Shown here: positions 10,925 to 21,771 of the stretch, piece by piece
Layout: each line of letters begins with the position of its first letter
How positions within the stretch are numbered: the first letter of the stretch is position 1
Position numbers and translations under genes: made by a program
Notes under the pieces: model-generated
The model's database searches: none
What the model saw: the letters and a program-made list of their open reading frames with translations, nothing else
What the model was told of the DNA's origin: nothing
NCBI GenBank assembly: GCA_022414725.1
Contig: CM039467.1
Coordinates: forward strand, 10,258,924 to 10,322,923
Direction: 5' to 3'
Origin: Microglena sp. YARC
Taxonomy: Eukaryota; Chlorophyta; Chlorophyceae; Chlamydomonadales; Chlamydomonadaceae
Length of the DNA: 64,000 bases

Positions 10925-12656
10925 GCTCGCTGACAAGACTCTCCACCGTCCTTATACCATCACTTGCCGGAGCTTGCTTCATGGCACCCTGGGCTGCAAT
11001 GCGTTCCTTACTCATGTACGAGGACGCTTCCAACGGGTCAACCAAGACGACCCCCCCTCCATAGTCTGCTCCAGCCCTGACTGCTTGCAGCTGCACACTG
11101 CTGACACAATGCCTCACGCTTTCTTGGAATGCCTTGATTCTGCCCCTGTCATAGACTGGCTCTTTTCCACTTGGGAGACCCTCACCGGTGGGCAGCGCCT
11201 TCCTCGTTGCCCCTTCTTCCTCCTCGCTGACGACATCACCCTTTTGGCCCGGGACACCCCCTCCCTCTACCCTAAGGTTGTGGTCCTTCCTGCGTATAAC
11301 CACCTTTGGGCGCGATATGGCAGGTCCGTTCGTCCCGGGCTGACAGACTGGACCATTCTGAGCCCCTTCACCACAAGGCTATCTGCTTGCCTTAGCCACC
11401 TTCACCAAGCCATCGCGAGGGACTGGATGCGCACCCAGACGGATCTTCGACACCTTGCCTCCTTAGTTTCCTCCTCAGTTGCCTCCTTAGTCCCCCCCCA
11501 CCCCCCCCCCCCCCCCTCCCCCCTTTTTTTCTCTTAGTTTCTCGCATAGTTTTCCTTTTAGTCCTCCTTAGTTGCATCTCTCTCTTTCAGTCTTCTGATC
11601 CGGCGACTGCTTGAGGTTGCAATGTTATGGCCCCCCCCTTCATAGGTCTTTTTTCTTAGTAGTCCTAGCCCCTTCTCTTGGGCTTCCTGTTTTTGGCTTC
11701 TTCCTTCCCTCTCTGGTTTGTTTGTCTTCTGATCCCGTCCTCCTTTGTCCCTTACGTCGCCCAGGTGGTGTCCGTCCCTTAGCTGTCCCTTAGCCGTTCT
11801 TGTCTTTTTCTTTGGTCTTTTCTCCTTGGTCACAAAGGGCTAGGTTTTTATCAGTTGCGCCTTTTCCTGGTTCCCCCCTTTGTAAAAAAAAAAAAAAAAA
11901 AAAATTGATAATGGCGCCTTCTGTCAAGATTGGTGGCGTGGCCTAGATTGCTCTCTCACAGTGGCTTCTTTTGCAAGCTTATGGCCACCCCCCCGATCTT
12001 TTGCACCATGATTGGGGTCACTCCGGTGACCAGGAGCCTGATACCCGCACCATGGAAATGACAATCCCCATGGCCCCAGCGCTCCCTACAATCCCAGACC
12101 CAATCCCAGACCCAGACCAAGCCCTAGTTCTAGACCCTGATCTAGACCCTGTCCCAGATCCAGCCCATTACCCGGATCTAGACCTTGCTCTAGACCCTGA
12201 CCCAGACCCAGCCCATTCCCGAGCTCTAGACCCTGATCTAGACCCTGACCTAGGTCCAGCCCAAGCCCCAGCTCTAGGCCCCGATCTTGTCCCTGACCTA
12301 GATCCAGCCCAAGCCCAAGATCAAGACCCTGCCCCAGATCAGGATCAGGTTCTAGATTTGGACACAGCACACGACAACGTTCCAGATCTGGGGCTAGATC
12401 TGGACCAAGATCAAGGTCCAGATCTGCGCTAAGATCCAGATCAAGATCTAGATCTTGATACTGTCTCTGTCTTCTTTCCTGTTGTACCTGCCCAGACCAG
12501 TCTGTTAGGTTTTCGCTTTGCTTCCAGTTGTCTTTCTTCTTTTCTGGTTGCCTCCCTGCTTTTGGCTTGTTTTTGCAGTTTCTCCCTTAGTTTGCTTCCC
12601 CTAGTTCAGTTTCCACCCTTAGTTGCCTCCTTAGTTTCCCCCTCAGTTGCCTCCTT

Positions 12657-12702
<46 letters not shown>

Positions 12703-13084
12703 CCCTTTTTTCTCTTTAGTTTCTCGCATAGTTTTCCTTTTAGTCCTCCTTACTTTGCATCTCCTCTTTCAGTCTTCTGATCCGGTGACTGTTAGAGGTT
12801 GCAATGTTATGGCCCCCCCTTCTTAGGTCTTTTTTCTTAGTAGTCCTAGCCCCTTCTCTTGGGCTTCCTGTTTTTGGCTTCTTCCTTCCCTCTCTGGTTT
12901 GTTTGTCTTTTGTTCCCGTCCTCCTTTGTCCCTTACGTCGCCCAGGTGGTGTCCGTCCCTTAGCTGTCCCTTAGCCGTTCTTGTCTTTTTCTTTGGTCTT
13001 TTCTCCTTGGTCACAAAGGGCTAGGTTTTATCAGTTGCGCCTTTTCCTGGTTCCCCCCTTTGTAAAAAAAAAAAAAAAAAAAAA
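10925..13084 (+). mobile_element. LINE-A copy, 5'-truncated, interrupted by a 447-bp LINE-A tail copy
   Basis: The copy starts inside the zinc-binding region (LADKTLHRPYTITC), has the complete Cys/His cluster and WMRTQTDLRHL, is interrupted at 11,458-11,904, and resumes with DNGAFCQDWWRGLD. It then runs through the Asp-Pro repeat coding region (12,050-12,430), 3' UTR with a ~39-C homopolymer (12,660-12,700), tail and 20 A's. It interrupts the 419-bp monomer at TTCGGCT, with loss of about 10 bases of target before CTGCAATTTCGCGG resumes. Confidence 0.85.
11458..11904 (+). mobile_element. 447-bp LINE-A 3'-UTR-only retroposon nested in LINE-A
   Basis: GACACCTT|G continues into UTR sequence (CCTCCTTAGTTTCC), polyC, the type-i tail and poly(A), then TTGATAATGG resumes the interrupted LINE-A coding sequence. 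The intact copy at 27.7 kb reads through this point without interruption (CACCTTGATAATGGCG). The target duplication is about 3 bp (TTG). Confidence 0.85.
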
Positions 13085-13890
13085 TGCAATTTCGCGGCTA
13101 TGGGAGCTGCTCAGTGCCCCATTTGAGTGTTATAGACGCTCATGCAGTCTAATCCGCTACTCTGCCCCCTCCAGAGGTCAGCATAAGAGGTCAGCCTACT
13201 GGAGGGGGGCAGGCTATTCTCTTCAAGTTAATTCGGGACCACCCGACCCCCATCCTTAGTACTTCAGAAGCAGCTCTCTCCTGATTCCCTTCTTCCGAGC
13301 CCCACCCACTTCCTCCTGCCTCTCAGAATCCTCCATCTCCTCCCTCTCATCCCTGCTCCTTCATTTCAGCTGCTGAGATACCTAGTAGACGAAGATTTGA
13401 GGCGACAATTGGAGCTGGAGGTCCTTTTTCGCCCTAGCAATGTCTGCTCTCCGGCCGCCTTTTGACTTTGCTGCGAAGCTGCTTCTGCCAATTCGGCTGG
13501 AGCGACTGCAATTTCGCGGCTATGGGAGCTGCTCAGTGCCCCATTTGAGTGGTATAGACGCTCATGCAGTCTAATCCGCTACTCTGCCCCCTCCAGAGGT
13601 CAGCATAAGAGGTCAGCCTACTGGAGGGGGGCAGGCTATTCTCTTCAAGTTAATTCGGGACCACCCGACCCCCATCCTTAGTACTTCAGAAGCAGCTCTC
13701 TCCTGATTCCCTTCTTCCAAGCCCCACCCACTTCCTCCTGCCTCTCAGAATCCTACATCTCATCCCTCTCATCCCTGCTCCTTCATTTCAGCTGCTGAGA
13801 TACCGAGTAGACGAAGCTTTGAGGCGACAATTGGAGCTGGAGGTCCTTTTTTCGCCCTAGCAATGTCTGCTCTCCGGCTGCCTTTTGACT
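13085..13890 (+). repeat. 419-bp tandem monomers, second block
   Basis: This continues the monomers interrupted by LINE-A: one completing monomer, one full monomer from 13,289 and a partial from 13,710. It passes near 13,890 into the sequence preceding the 0.97-kb body. Confidence 0.8.
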
Positions 13891-13948
13891 TTGCTGCTTA
13901 GGCAGGTGTTGTGCTGCTAAGACTCTATCCCTCATTCTTGGATTCTCA

Positions 13949-14916
13949 GTCAGCAGGTCTCCTTTTGAAGATCTGCATTGGTCAGCATCTTCTTGTTCTC
14001 TAATTCGAGACTTGATGATCCTTGAGTGTGACATTGGTTGGAAACCATAGCGATACAGTTTGTCTTAGCTTTTTGCTGCCTTAAGGGCTGGATAGTAGTT
14101 TTTGGGGGTGGATCTGCTGCTCCTGCCCTGAAGACTGTTTTTTGTTTGCTTTTTCCTGGACCTGTTTTTCTGTAGCATGCCCTGCTTTGGTCTTCTTCCT
14201 TACAGAGCTTGCTGGCCTGCATTGGAGAAGAAGTGGCATGCTACTTGACAGCTGAGTTGGCTCGCCGGTCTGCTGATGGAGTGATGCCCTGATGCGCTGG
14301 ACTGTTATAGGAGTGATGCCCTGTACCGTGTTGTATCTTGCGTCTGCAGGTTCAGGAGGCTTACTTAGAAGCTACATAGTTTTTGTTACCTTGTTTCTGC
14401 TACCTTTGAACTGTAGGCATGCCGCGTTCTGGTCGTCTTTGCAGAGCTTGCTGATCTGCATGGGTGATCTAGCGACATGTTACTAAGAGTCTGTGCTGGT
14501 TTGCTAAAGGAGTGATGCCCTGCTGCACTAGCCTGTTACAGGAGTGATGCCCTGCAGTGTTTTAATCTTAGATTAGCAAGACCTTTGCTTGCATGCCTTT
14601 CCTTCTTTTTCTGTGTTGCTCTTGGAGGTTACAGTGGTGTTTTGTTGGTTGGGGAGGAACAGTGTTGCTTGGAGGTGGGGGTGGTGCTCGGAAGGCCCTT
14701 AGTCCTTTGTCCTCCTAGTACTTAGTTTGTGTCCCTCGGTCTTTTGTCCCCTAGTCTTTTCGTCTTTTGTCTTCGGATCTTTTGTCTTAGCGGACTTTTG
14801 GTCCATGTCCTCTAGTCTTCTTTTTTGGTTTTTTTTTCCTCGGTCATATAGGTCTAGGTTTGATCAGATGTTCCCTTTCCTGGTTCCTCCCTATGTAAAA
14901 AAAAAAAAAAAAAAAA
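13949..14916 (+). mobile_element. 0.97-kb retroposon body, type-ii tail, ~20 A
   Basis: It starts GTCAGCAGGTCTCC and ends with the type-ii terminal tail TCCTCCCTATGTA plus A's. It is almost identical to 17,936-18,902. Internal repeats of GGAGTGATGCCCTG (at least four) are visible. It contains no long conserved frame, so it is non-autonomous. Immediately after the A's, LINE-B coding sequence resumes (LLNPLQDSLPDIPQH). Confidence 0.8.
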
Positions 14917-16667
14917 CTTACTCAACCCCCTTCAAGACTCCCTCCCGGACATACCCCAACACACCATTCCCCCCAACCTTCTCAAAACCCTCATCCCCTT
15001 GGGCATTACTTCCCTAGCTGACATTGTGAGCCCTGATAGGACCACAATCATCCCATCCAATACCCTCTCGCACACCTAAAAAAAAAAAAAAAAAACTATG
15101 CCACCAGAGTCTCCACTAGGCATAAAGTTGCCCTGAACAGACTCAGCCTACACCTGTGCTCTCCACCCCCACCTGGAAGCCCACCTCAACCCTACTCCTG
15201 CCACAGCCCCCTGCCCTTGGCTTCGAGGACCCTCCCCAAACACCTACGCATTCCCCAACGGCACATTACCAAGTTCTCCACATATACTATCAGCCACCAC
15301 CTTAACAACTGGGACACCGCCCCAATACTGCCCCGACCCTTGACCCCCAGTGCCGGCATCCTTACCCCAACCACAACACAGCCCCCCACGCATAATATCG
15401 AGGAGATCCCTGCCTCCAATGCACACATGTGGTGGGCCAGAGAGTCCTATCTTCACCCCACCAAGTATGCTCAAGCCTGGAGCACTGACCCCAAGATTGC
15501 TTGGACTGCCAGAATGCAATTCATCAGAAATGACACCCACAAATGTACTGACGCCTCGTACTACAAACACCACACCATCCGTAAGAACAGCTCCCCCGAC
15601 GACCTGGTACATGCTGTCTCTACCCCAGACCTTCTTGCTCCCCCAACCCCAGCCAAGCTCCTCCACCTCCTATATGGAAACCAACACAGCCTGACCCACC
15701 TCCTGGGCTTCAGAGCTCAAAAGAGGAAGGCTAACGAACCTCGAGAAACCCCCCATCACAGATATTGGAGGGTCCAGAAAGCCCCATGCACCATTCTCTG
15801 CCACCATCTCCCTTGTTACATATCTATCTGCTGGCCTCCCCGTGCATTCCCACACCTACTCCGCTGCCACCTCCATTGTGGTCACTTGGTCCCCCGTCCA
15901 TCTCACAGAGGAACAAATCACCCTGCTGGTTGGCCCCACCAGATTTCAGGAACTCCTCCATGCCTACAACACTGAAACTACCCCCAAAGCCCCCTCCCCC
16001 TCCATTCCACCCAGACAAGACCTCCACCTCACTAACCTCCAACAACAAGGACAGTGGGCGGAGGGAGGAGAGTTTGATGCCAAATGGTATAGCGAACTCA
16101 GGCAAAACCTCATCATTAACACGGCAGACCACCACCCAGACTGGGATATCCACCCCCCCGGCAAATACCACATACAGGCTGGTACACTGAATGACAGGTA
16201 CCACCACCTCCCTCCCCAACTCAACAACGGAGACACCACCTACATCTACTCACCAACAGGCCAATGTGTCGGTCATATACCCCTCTCCCAACTCCACCTC
16301 CTCCACCACAGATACCATACCACCAAGGCACACTCTCCCCACCTCTGGACCCTCCACAGCACAGGAACCTTCGCTGGAGACGTAGCCACCCTCCTATCAC
16401 AGCACAAAGACACTACCATCTCCAATGTCTCCCCTGCCATACACAAAGCTATGTCCATCCTGGGGATGACAACGGACCTTGACACATCACCCCTCCTAAT
16501 GAGTCCCCACCTCCCCATGGGCAACACCCCCACCCCCATTGGCCAACTGTTTGGCTTAGGACCCCACTGCTACACCCAACCTTGGTACGGGGGAAACACA
16601 CACCTCACCAGCCAGAACCCTGAAGAGGCCCACAAGGCTGTTCGATGGGCACTAGGCAGTGCCATAC

Positions 16668-16786
16668 CGTTCTTGTCTTCAGCCGTTCTTGTCTTTTTCT
16701 TTGGTCTTTTCTCCTTGGTCACAAAGGGCTAGGTTTTATCAGTTGCGCCTTTTCCTGGTTCCCCCCTTTGTAAAAAAAAAAAAAAA
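16668..16786 (+). mobile_element. 119-bp tail-only retroposon, TSD ATAC
   Basis: The insert begins CGTTCTTGTC, contains the type-i tail (CTTGGTCACAAAGGGC... CCCTTTGTA) and ~15 A's, and is flanked by ATAC at 16,664-16,667 and 16,787-16,790. Its removal restores the reading frame GSAIHAHTLDIPACTI. The 5' end CCGTTCTTGTC is partly duplicated within the insert. Confidence 0.9.
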
Positions 16787-17303
16787 ATACATGCTCACAC
16801 CCTTGATATTCCCGCGTGCACCATTCTCTTGGTCCCACACAAACCCACATATGCCCATAACGCCCTCCTAAATCACCCATGGGCTATGGAACTAGCCACT
16901 CTGCCTCCCAAGGCCAAACCCCTCACCCCCTCCCTAATCTGGACGGGGGGAAAACTCAACCCTGCCAAGAGACACAGAGGAACCTACAAACTCATTGCCA
17001 TCTCAAACCCAGCTGGCCATGCCAAGTACCTCCACAACCCACCCACCACATGGGCCCAAACCATGAGGGACATGGGGGCCACTTCCATCCCACGACCAGG
17101 TCCCCCCCCCCTCCCAACTGGCCTTCCTACCACCCACCTACCCAAGGCACTTAGCTCCCTCCTTAAGACCTGGGCACAACAACCCACCCCCATGCAGATA
17201 GACCCCCCACCCATAACACCCCCCGTGCTCCCGTGCACACATGCTATCCTACAAGCACCAGGCCTCTCTCTATACACAGATGGAAGTGCCATCATAGACA
17301 AAG

Positions 17304-17418
17304 CCGTTCTTGTCTTTTTCTTTGGTCTTTTCTCCTTGGTCACAAAGGGCTAGGTTTTATCAGTTGCGCCTTTTCCTGGTTCCCCCCTTTGTAAAAAAAA
17401 GAAGAAAAAAAAAGAAAA
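17304..17418 (+). mobile_element. 115-bp tail-only retroposon in RNase H, TSD AAAG
   Basis: It begins CCGTTCTTGTC, the same 5' end as the internal start in the 16,668 insert, and ends in an A-tail interrupted by G's. AAAG lies at 17,300-17,303 and 17,419-17,422. Removal rejoins the RNase H start YTDGSAIIDK|DGVLRLGAG. Confidence 0.88.
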
Positions 17419-17935
17419 AAAGACGGCGTCCTACGCCTAGGGGCAGGCGTATACTCCCCCAGGGCCGCTTCAGGTTGCCTCCGCATAGACCCTGGCAGAC
17501 AGGGCATCACTGCCGACATCAATCGCGCCGAACTCGTGGCAATCCAACAAGCACTCATACACTCCGAAATAGATGAAGAACTCACTATCTACTCCGACAG
17601 CTTATGTTCCTTGCAGCTTATTAACCTGCACATTTACCATCCCAGCAGGACCCGGGAAAACAAACACCGCGACCTCCTGCAAGACATCGCCATCCACATT
17701 ATCAACAGACACAACGCTGCTGCTACCACACGCCTGCTTAAGGTCCGATCTCACTCAGGAATCATAGGGAATGACGAGGCAGACACGCTCGCGAAAGAAG
17801 CGACGACAGGATACAATGTAATTGGGCCAGTTAAAACAGGGGAACATGCGCACCTCAATATGCATTGGCCGTCTGTCCAGCCCCCCAAATCTATGAATGG
17901 GGACCAGCCCCCCCTGCAACCGGCCAACAATCTCA

Positions 17936-18902
17936 GTCAGCAGGTCTCCTTTTGAAGGTCTGCATTGGTCAGCATCTTCTTGTTCTCTAATTCGGGACTT
18001 GTCGATCCTTGAGTGTGACATTGGTTGGAAACCATAGCGATACAGTTTGTCTTAGCTTTTTGCTGCCCTAAGGGCTGGATAGTAGTTTTTGGGGGTGGAT
18101 CTGCTGCTCCTGCCCTGAAGACTGTTTTTTGTTTGCTTTTTCCTGGACCTGTTTATCAGTAGCATGCCCTGCTTTGGTCTTCTTCCTTACAGAGCTTGCT
18201 GGCCTGCATTGGAGAAGAGGTGGCATGCTACTTGACAGCTGAGTTGGCTCGCCGGTCTGCTGATGGAGTGATGCCCTGATGCGCTGGACTGTTATAGGAG
18301 TGATGCCCTGTACCGTGTTGTATCTTGCGTCTGCAGGTTCAGGAGGCTTACTTAGAAGCTACATAGTTTTTGTTACCTTGTTTCTGCTACCTTTGAACTG
18401 TAGGCATGCCGCGTTCTGGTCGTCTTTGCAGAGCTTGCTGATCTGCATGGGTGATCTAGCGACATGTTACTAAGAGTCTGTGCTGGTTTGCTAAAGGAGT
18501 GATGCCCTGATGCACTAGCCTGTTACAGGAGTGATGCCCTGCAGTGTTTTAATCTTAGATCAGCAAGACCTTTGCTTGCATGCCTTTCCTTCTTTTTCTG
18601 TGTTGCTCTTGGAGGTTACAGTGGTGTTTTGTTGGTTGGGGAGGAACAGTGTTGCTTGGAGGTGGGGGTGGTGCTCGGAAGGCCCTTAGTCCTTTGTCCT
18701 CCTAGTACTTAGTTTGTGTCCCTCGGTCTTTTGTCCCCTAGTCTTTTCGTCTTTTGTCTTCGGATCTTTTGTCTTAGCGGACTTTTGGTCCATGTCCTCT
18801 AGTCTTCTTCTTTGGGTTTTCTTCCTCGGTCACATAGGGCTAGGTTTTATCAGATATTCCCTTTCCTGGTTCCTCCCTATGTAAAAAAAAAAAAAAAAAA
18901 AA
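17936..18902 (+). mobile_element. 967-bp retroposon in LINE-B, TSD AATCTCA
   Basis: This near-identical sibling of the body at 13,949 lacks the 419-bp monomers. The 7-bp target duplication AATCTCA is at 17,929-17,935 and 18,903-18,909. Removing the insert and one TSD gives an uninterrupted LINE-B frame (QPANNLTKGIKANLPTPL). The tail is type ii, TCCCTATGTA plus ~20 A. Confidence 0.93.
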
Positions 18903-20158
18903 AATCTCACCAAGGGTATCAAGGCTAACCTCCCCACCCCCCTGCACACCGGGCATGCCAACACCACGGGTATATACTCCTCCATGTGGGAGCAAGCCAA
19001 CCCCTTCCTCCTCCCTCAGGCTAGTAATCGTTTCTGGCAATCCACCGACATTAAATGGTGGCAAAAAATACAAATCCACAAGGCTCGGTGGGGACGCTTA
19101 TGGACTAGGAAATTGGCGTACAGATACAAACGCCCCTATGGTACTAGCACCAGCCCCCCCTCTGATGATAACTGCCCTCTTTGTCGCAAAGCACAGGACG
19201 GTCTTGCTGGGTGCAGCCACCCTGTCTTCAAAGGAATGTATATTAACAGACATAATAAGGCGGTCCAACTCATCCAAAAGGCAGTAGCCAAAGGAGCTCT
19301 GGGGGCTCTCCCCATGTACATGGATGCAGGCACTTGTGAAGCGTCCTCCGACATTCCCACAAGACCCCCAGCCACCCTCAAAACCCCTGATCTTCCCCAA
19401 GCCACATCGGATAAATACAGGCCTGATCTCCTCCTCATTGACGACGAATCCAAACCAAGAAAAGCCTACCTAGTTGAACTGGGCTACTGCTCAGACACTG
19501 TCAGCATGAATTGCGGTGCTCTCACGCGTTTTATGACTTGGTGACTACTTATGTACTTCCTTAGAACTATCGGCCCAGACAGTGTTTCTGTCTGTACTGT
19601 GTCAGCTTCCCGTAGACTGTGTCATCCTTCATGACACGGTGACAGCTTCCTGTTGACTGCGTCATCGGTCTCTCACTGACACACTCTGTATAGCCGGTGC
19701 CTGGCTTAAGTTTCCTGACTTAGGGTCTAGTCTGGTTACAGGCATCCGCCTCTCCCACCGCTGGTGTTCTTTGGCGTCCGCCTGTCCTTGTAACGCTATT
19801 CTTGTCTCCGTGTATAGATTGGCGCGTCTGTCTCCGCTGCATACATCTCTCTCCACTTTTCGAAGTGCTTTCTAGCTGATAGACACTAACCACCAAATCA
19901 AATTCTAGGAAAAGAGCGTTCAGCATAAGGAGCTCCAACGTATCCTTCAACAACAAGGATTCCTTGTACACTACCTAGTCTTCACCATAGGTACCACTGG
20001 TACCATACCAATCCCAACTATTACCAATCTCTCCACCTTAGGGATCAGTCGCAAACACGTAGACAAACTCATCTCTAAGCTGCACAGAGAATCTACCGCC
20101 TCCTGTACCAGCATTCTTGCCACACGTCGCATGAAGGAGTCCCTCCCGCCTGGAGGGT
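18903..20158 (+). pseudogene. LINE-B C-terminal zinc/nuclease-like domain
   Basis: The frame contains RFWQSTDIKWWQKIQIHKAR, a zinc-knuckle-like cluster (CPLCRKAQDGLAGCSHP then INRHNKAV), then RPDLLLIDDESKPRKAYLVE and LGYCSDT. The last two resemble the PD...E-x-K arrangement of restriction-like nuclease domains, although the position usually occupied by Lys reads Gly. After a ~400-bp interruption it resumes at 19,918 as EKSVQHKELQRILQQQGF...LGISRKHVDKLISKLHRE and ends with SLPPGG and TGA at 20,158. The family is typical of LINE C termini. Nuclease activity is inference. Confidence 0.8.
19512..19917. other. ~400-bp interruption of the LINE-B C-terminus, unclassified
   Basis: LINE-B coding sequence stops matching after VSMN and resumes at EKSVQHKEL. 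The intervening sequence contains repeated GTGTCAGCTTCC / GACAGCTTCCTG / TGCGTCATC motifs and no poly(A). It could be another insertion (possible AATT duplication at the ends) or a solo LTR-like fragment. I found no clear terminal structure. Confidence 0.4.
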
Positions 20159-20202
20159 GACACTTACTATGTCTGCCATGGTGACTTTCCCCAGCTGCGG
20201 CG

Positions 20203-20250
20203 TACGGGAGGGTCCCCTTAACACCACGCCCCTCCAGGCGTTATCTTTTT
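20203..20250 (+). other. LINE-B 3' tail hairpin
   Basis: The sequence after the LINE-B stop contains CGTACGGGAGGGTCC, CCTTAACACCACGCCC and CTCCAGGCGTTATC, then T's. The same series occurs at the 3' end of the SINE at 59,654-59,829 (minus strand). GGAGG/CCTCC and AACGCC/GGCGTT-type pairings make it a plausible recognition hairpin for the LINE reverse transcriptase. Confidence 0.6.
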
Positions 20251-21771
20251 TTTTGCAGGTGCTGTGATATGATGGCTGGCAGTAGCAGAGTAGTCGAAGA
20301 TGAAATGCATTTCATATTATAATGTCCTGTATACGCCGAGGAATGAATTTTTTTGTTGAGAAAATGATCATTGAACCTGAATTGGTGGATAAAAACTCCA
20401 GCATGAAGCTGGTCATGAACCCTGATTCCTTTGAAGGATGGAAATACTGAAACAATTTACGAAAAAATGCGATGATAATCGCAAAATTAAATTATCATCC
20501 CAGATGAGATGACGATCTAATTGTATTGTATACCAGGAGGAGCCCAGGCCTCAAAATTTTCAGTCATGCCGATCGTTTTATCTGAGAACAGGGCTGTAAT
20601 CGCATGTATCATGGCGATATTTAAAGTCACTTTTCAGGTCATTCTGAGCACCTCATTTAGGGGGGGGGAGGGGGGTCAGCCTCATTTTGTTTTTTGCTAA
20701 CTTTTTACTCAGACCTCCAAATGACATTCTGAGACCACCCATAAGGAGACCATCCATAAGGAGACCACCCATTCTGAGACAACCCATAAGGAGACCACCC
20801 ATTGGTAAGGGTAGTCTATTGGCACCACTTAAGACCTCGTGCAATAAGTATTTATTACCCCCCCCCCCCCCCCAAACCACACACACCACACACCAAACTC
20901 CAGCCCAGCCCAGAGTAGTATGAGTGGGTGAATGGCTGGGTATGTGCTGATAATATGGGTGGGTGAATGGGTGGCTAATATAGGTAGTCTATTGGCACCA
21001 ATTCGGACCTCGTGCATTAAGTATTTACCCCCCCCCCCCGCCAAAGGGGTCACCTTTCCGGGGTCTGAACGGACTTAATTACAATTAACAATTGTACAGC
21101 AGTAATTAAGTCCGGTACAATTGTTAATTAAGAAAGTACGTCACGTGCGGCACAGCGCTCTGTGCCCCCCCCCCCCCCCCCCCCCACCACCACCACCACC
21201 ACACACACACACACACACCAGCCCAGCCCAGCCCAGCCCAGAGTATGAGTGGGTGAATGGCTGGTATGGGTTGATTATATGGGTGGGTGAATGGGTACAT
21301 AATATGGATGAGTATGGGTGGGTGAGTGGGTATGAGGGTGGGGGTTGGGAGGTAAATCCCCAGCCCCCCCCCCCCCCCCCCCCCCAACCAACCAACCAAC
21401 CAACCAACCAACCAACCAACCAACCAACCAACCAACCAACCAACCAACCAACCAACCAACCCTAACCCACCCAACCACCCAAGGTACTTGGGCAAACTCA
21501 GAGGGGGTGCGGAACTGATTTTTGTCTCACACAATCCCTAATAAGTGGGAATTCCGAGGATGCCATTATGTGCGCCATACTGGAACCCCCCAGAATCTAT
21601 ATCTAAGTTTTTCAAAAAGGGGTCATTTATATTTAAAGGGGGGGGGGGGGGGGGGGGAGGGGTCAGCCCTTCCCAGGTTTTTCATATACCTACGTCGGAA
21701 GTTTTTTAAATCTGCCTTACCCCCCCCCCCCCCCCCCAAAGGCCCATATCTCCTTCAGGAATTATAATTGG
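20251..21771. repeat. gene-free region with homopolymers and microsatellites
   Basis: 20,251-20,640 is AT-rich and unrecognised. From 20,700 there is a short minisatellite of GGAGACCACCCAT type. From 20,811 a block TAGTCTATTGGCACCA...ATTAAGTATTTA appears twice (about 20,812 and 20,986), each followed by a C tract. (CA)n lies at 21,190-21,220 and (CCAA)n at 21,386-21,462. G/C homopolymers lie at 21,640-21,658 and 21,721-21,737. No gene is supported. Confidence 0.75.
21071..21129. repeat. compound palindrome (15-bp and 11-bp inverted repeats)
   Basis: AATTAACAATTGTAC (21,083-21,097) pairs perfectly with GTACAATTGTTAATT (21,115-21,129). GGACTTAATTA (21,071-21,081) pairs with TAATTAAGTCC (21,103-21,113). 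The two pairs interlock, so either of two alternative hairpins could form but not both. This may be a terminus of a small inverted-repeat element. Confidence 0.75.

Larger units (their letters stand above)
10290..14916 (+). mobile_element. large composite retroposon: 419-bp monomers plus 0.97-kb body and type-ii tail
   Basis: This block separates two parts of LINE-B. It starts with ~419-bp tandem monomers (10,299; 10,717; 13,289; 13,710), is interrupted by a LINE-A copy (10,925-13,084), and continues into a body of ~970 bp (13,949-14,916) ending in the type-ii tail and poly(A). The body also occurs alone at 17,936. I infer that the full element has tandem monomers 5' of its body, like promoter monomers of some retroposons. 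The alternative is two adjacent unrelated insertions. Confidence 0.5.
14917..17935 (+). pseudogene. LINE-B connection region and RNase H domain
   Basis: The frame starts LLNPLQDSLPDIPQH, continues through HLRIPQRHITKFSTYT and a WARESYLHPTKYAQAW section, and ends in a typical RNase H1 fold. Its acidic and histidine motifs are LYTDGSA (Asp), RAELVAIQQAL (Glu), LTIYSDSLCSLQL (Asp) and VRSHSGIIGNDEADTLAKEA (His, Asp). Two small retroposons (16,668 and 17,304) and frameshifts (for example near 15,770, and an A-tract at 15,078-15,095) break it. RNase H is known only from some LINE clades. Confidence 0.88.
9034..20250 (+). mobile_element. LINE-B: composite host LINE carrying nested insertions
   Basis: Removing the insertions listed separately leaves one LINE read continuously: reverse transcriptase (9,034-10,285), a connection region and RNase H (14,917-17,935), a C-terminal zinc/nuclease-like domain (18,903-19,511 and 19,918-20,158), then a short 3' UTR with a hairpin tail ending near 20,250. 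At four junctions the interrupted frame is restored when the insert and one copy of the target duplication are removed. The RT + RNase H + C-terminal nuclease-like layout recalls Dualen/RandI-type LINEs of green algae. The 5' part (endonuclease) is not identified in the window. Confidence 0.8.
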
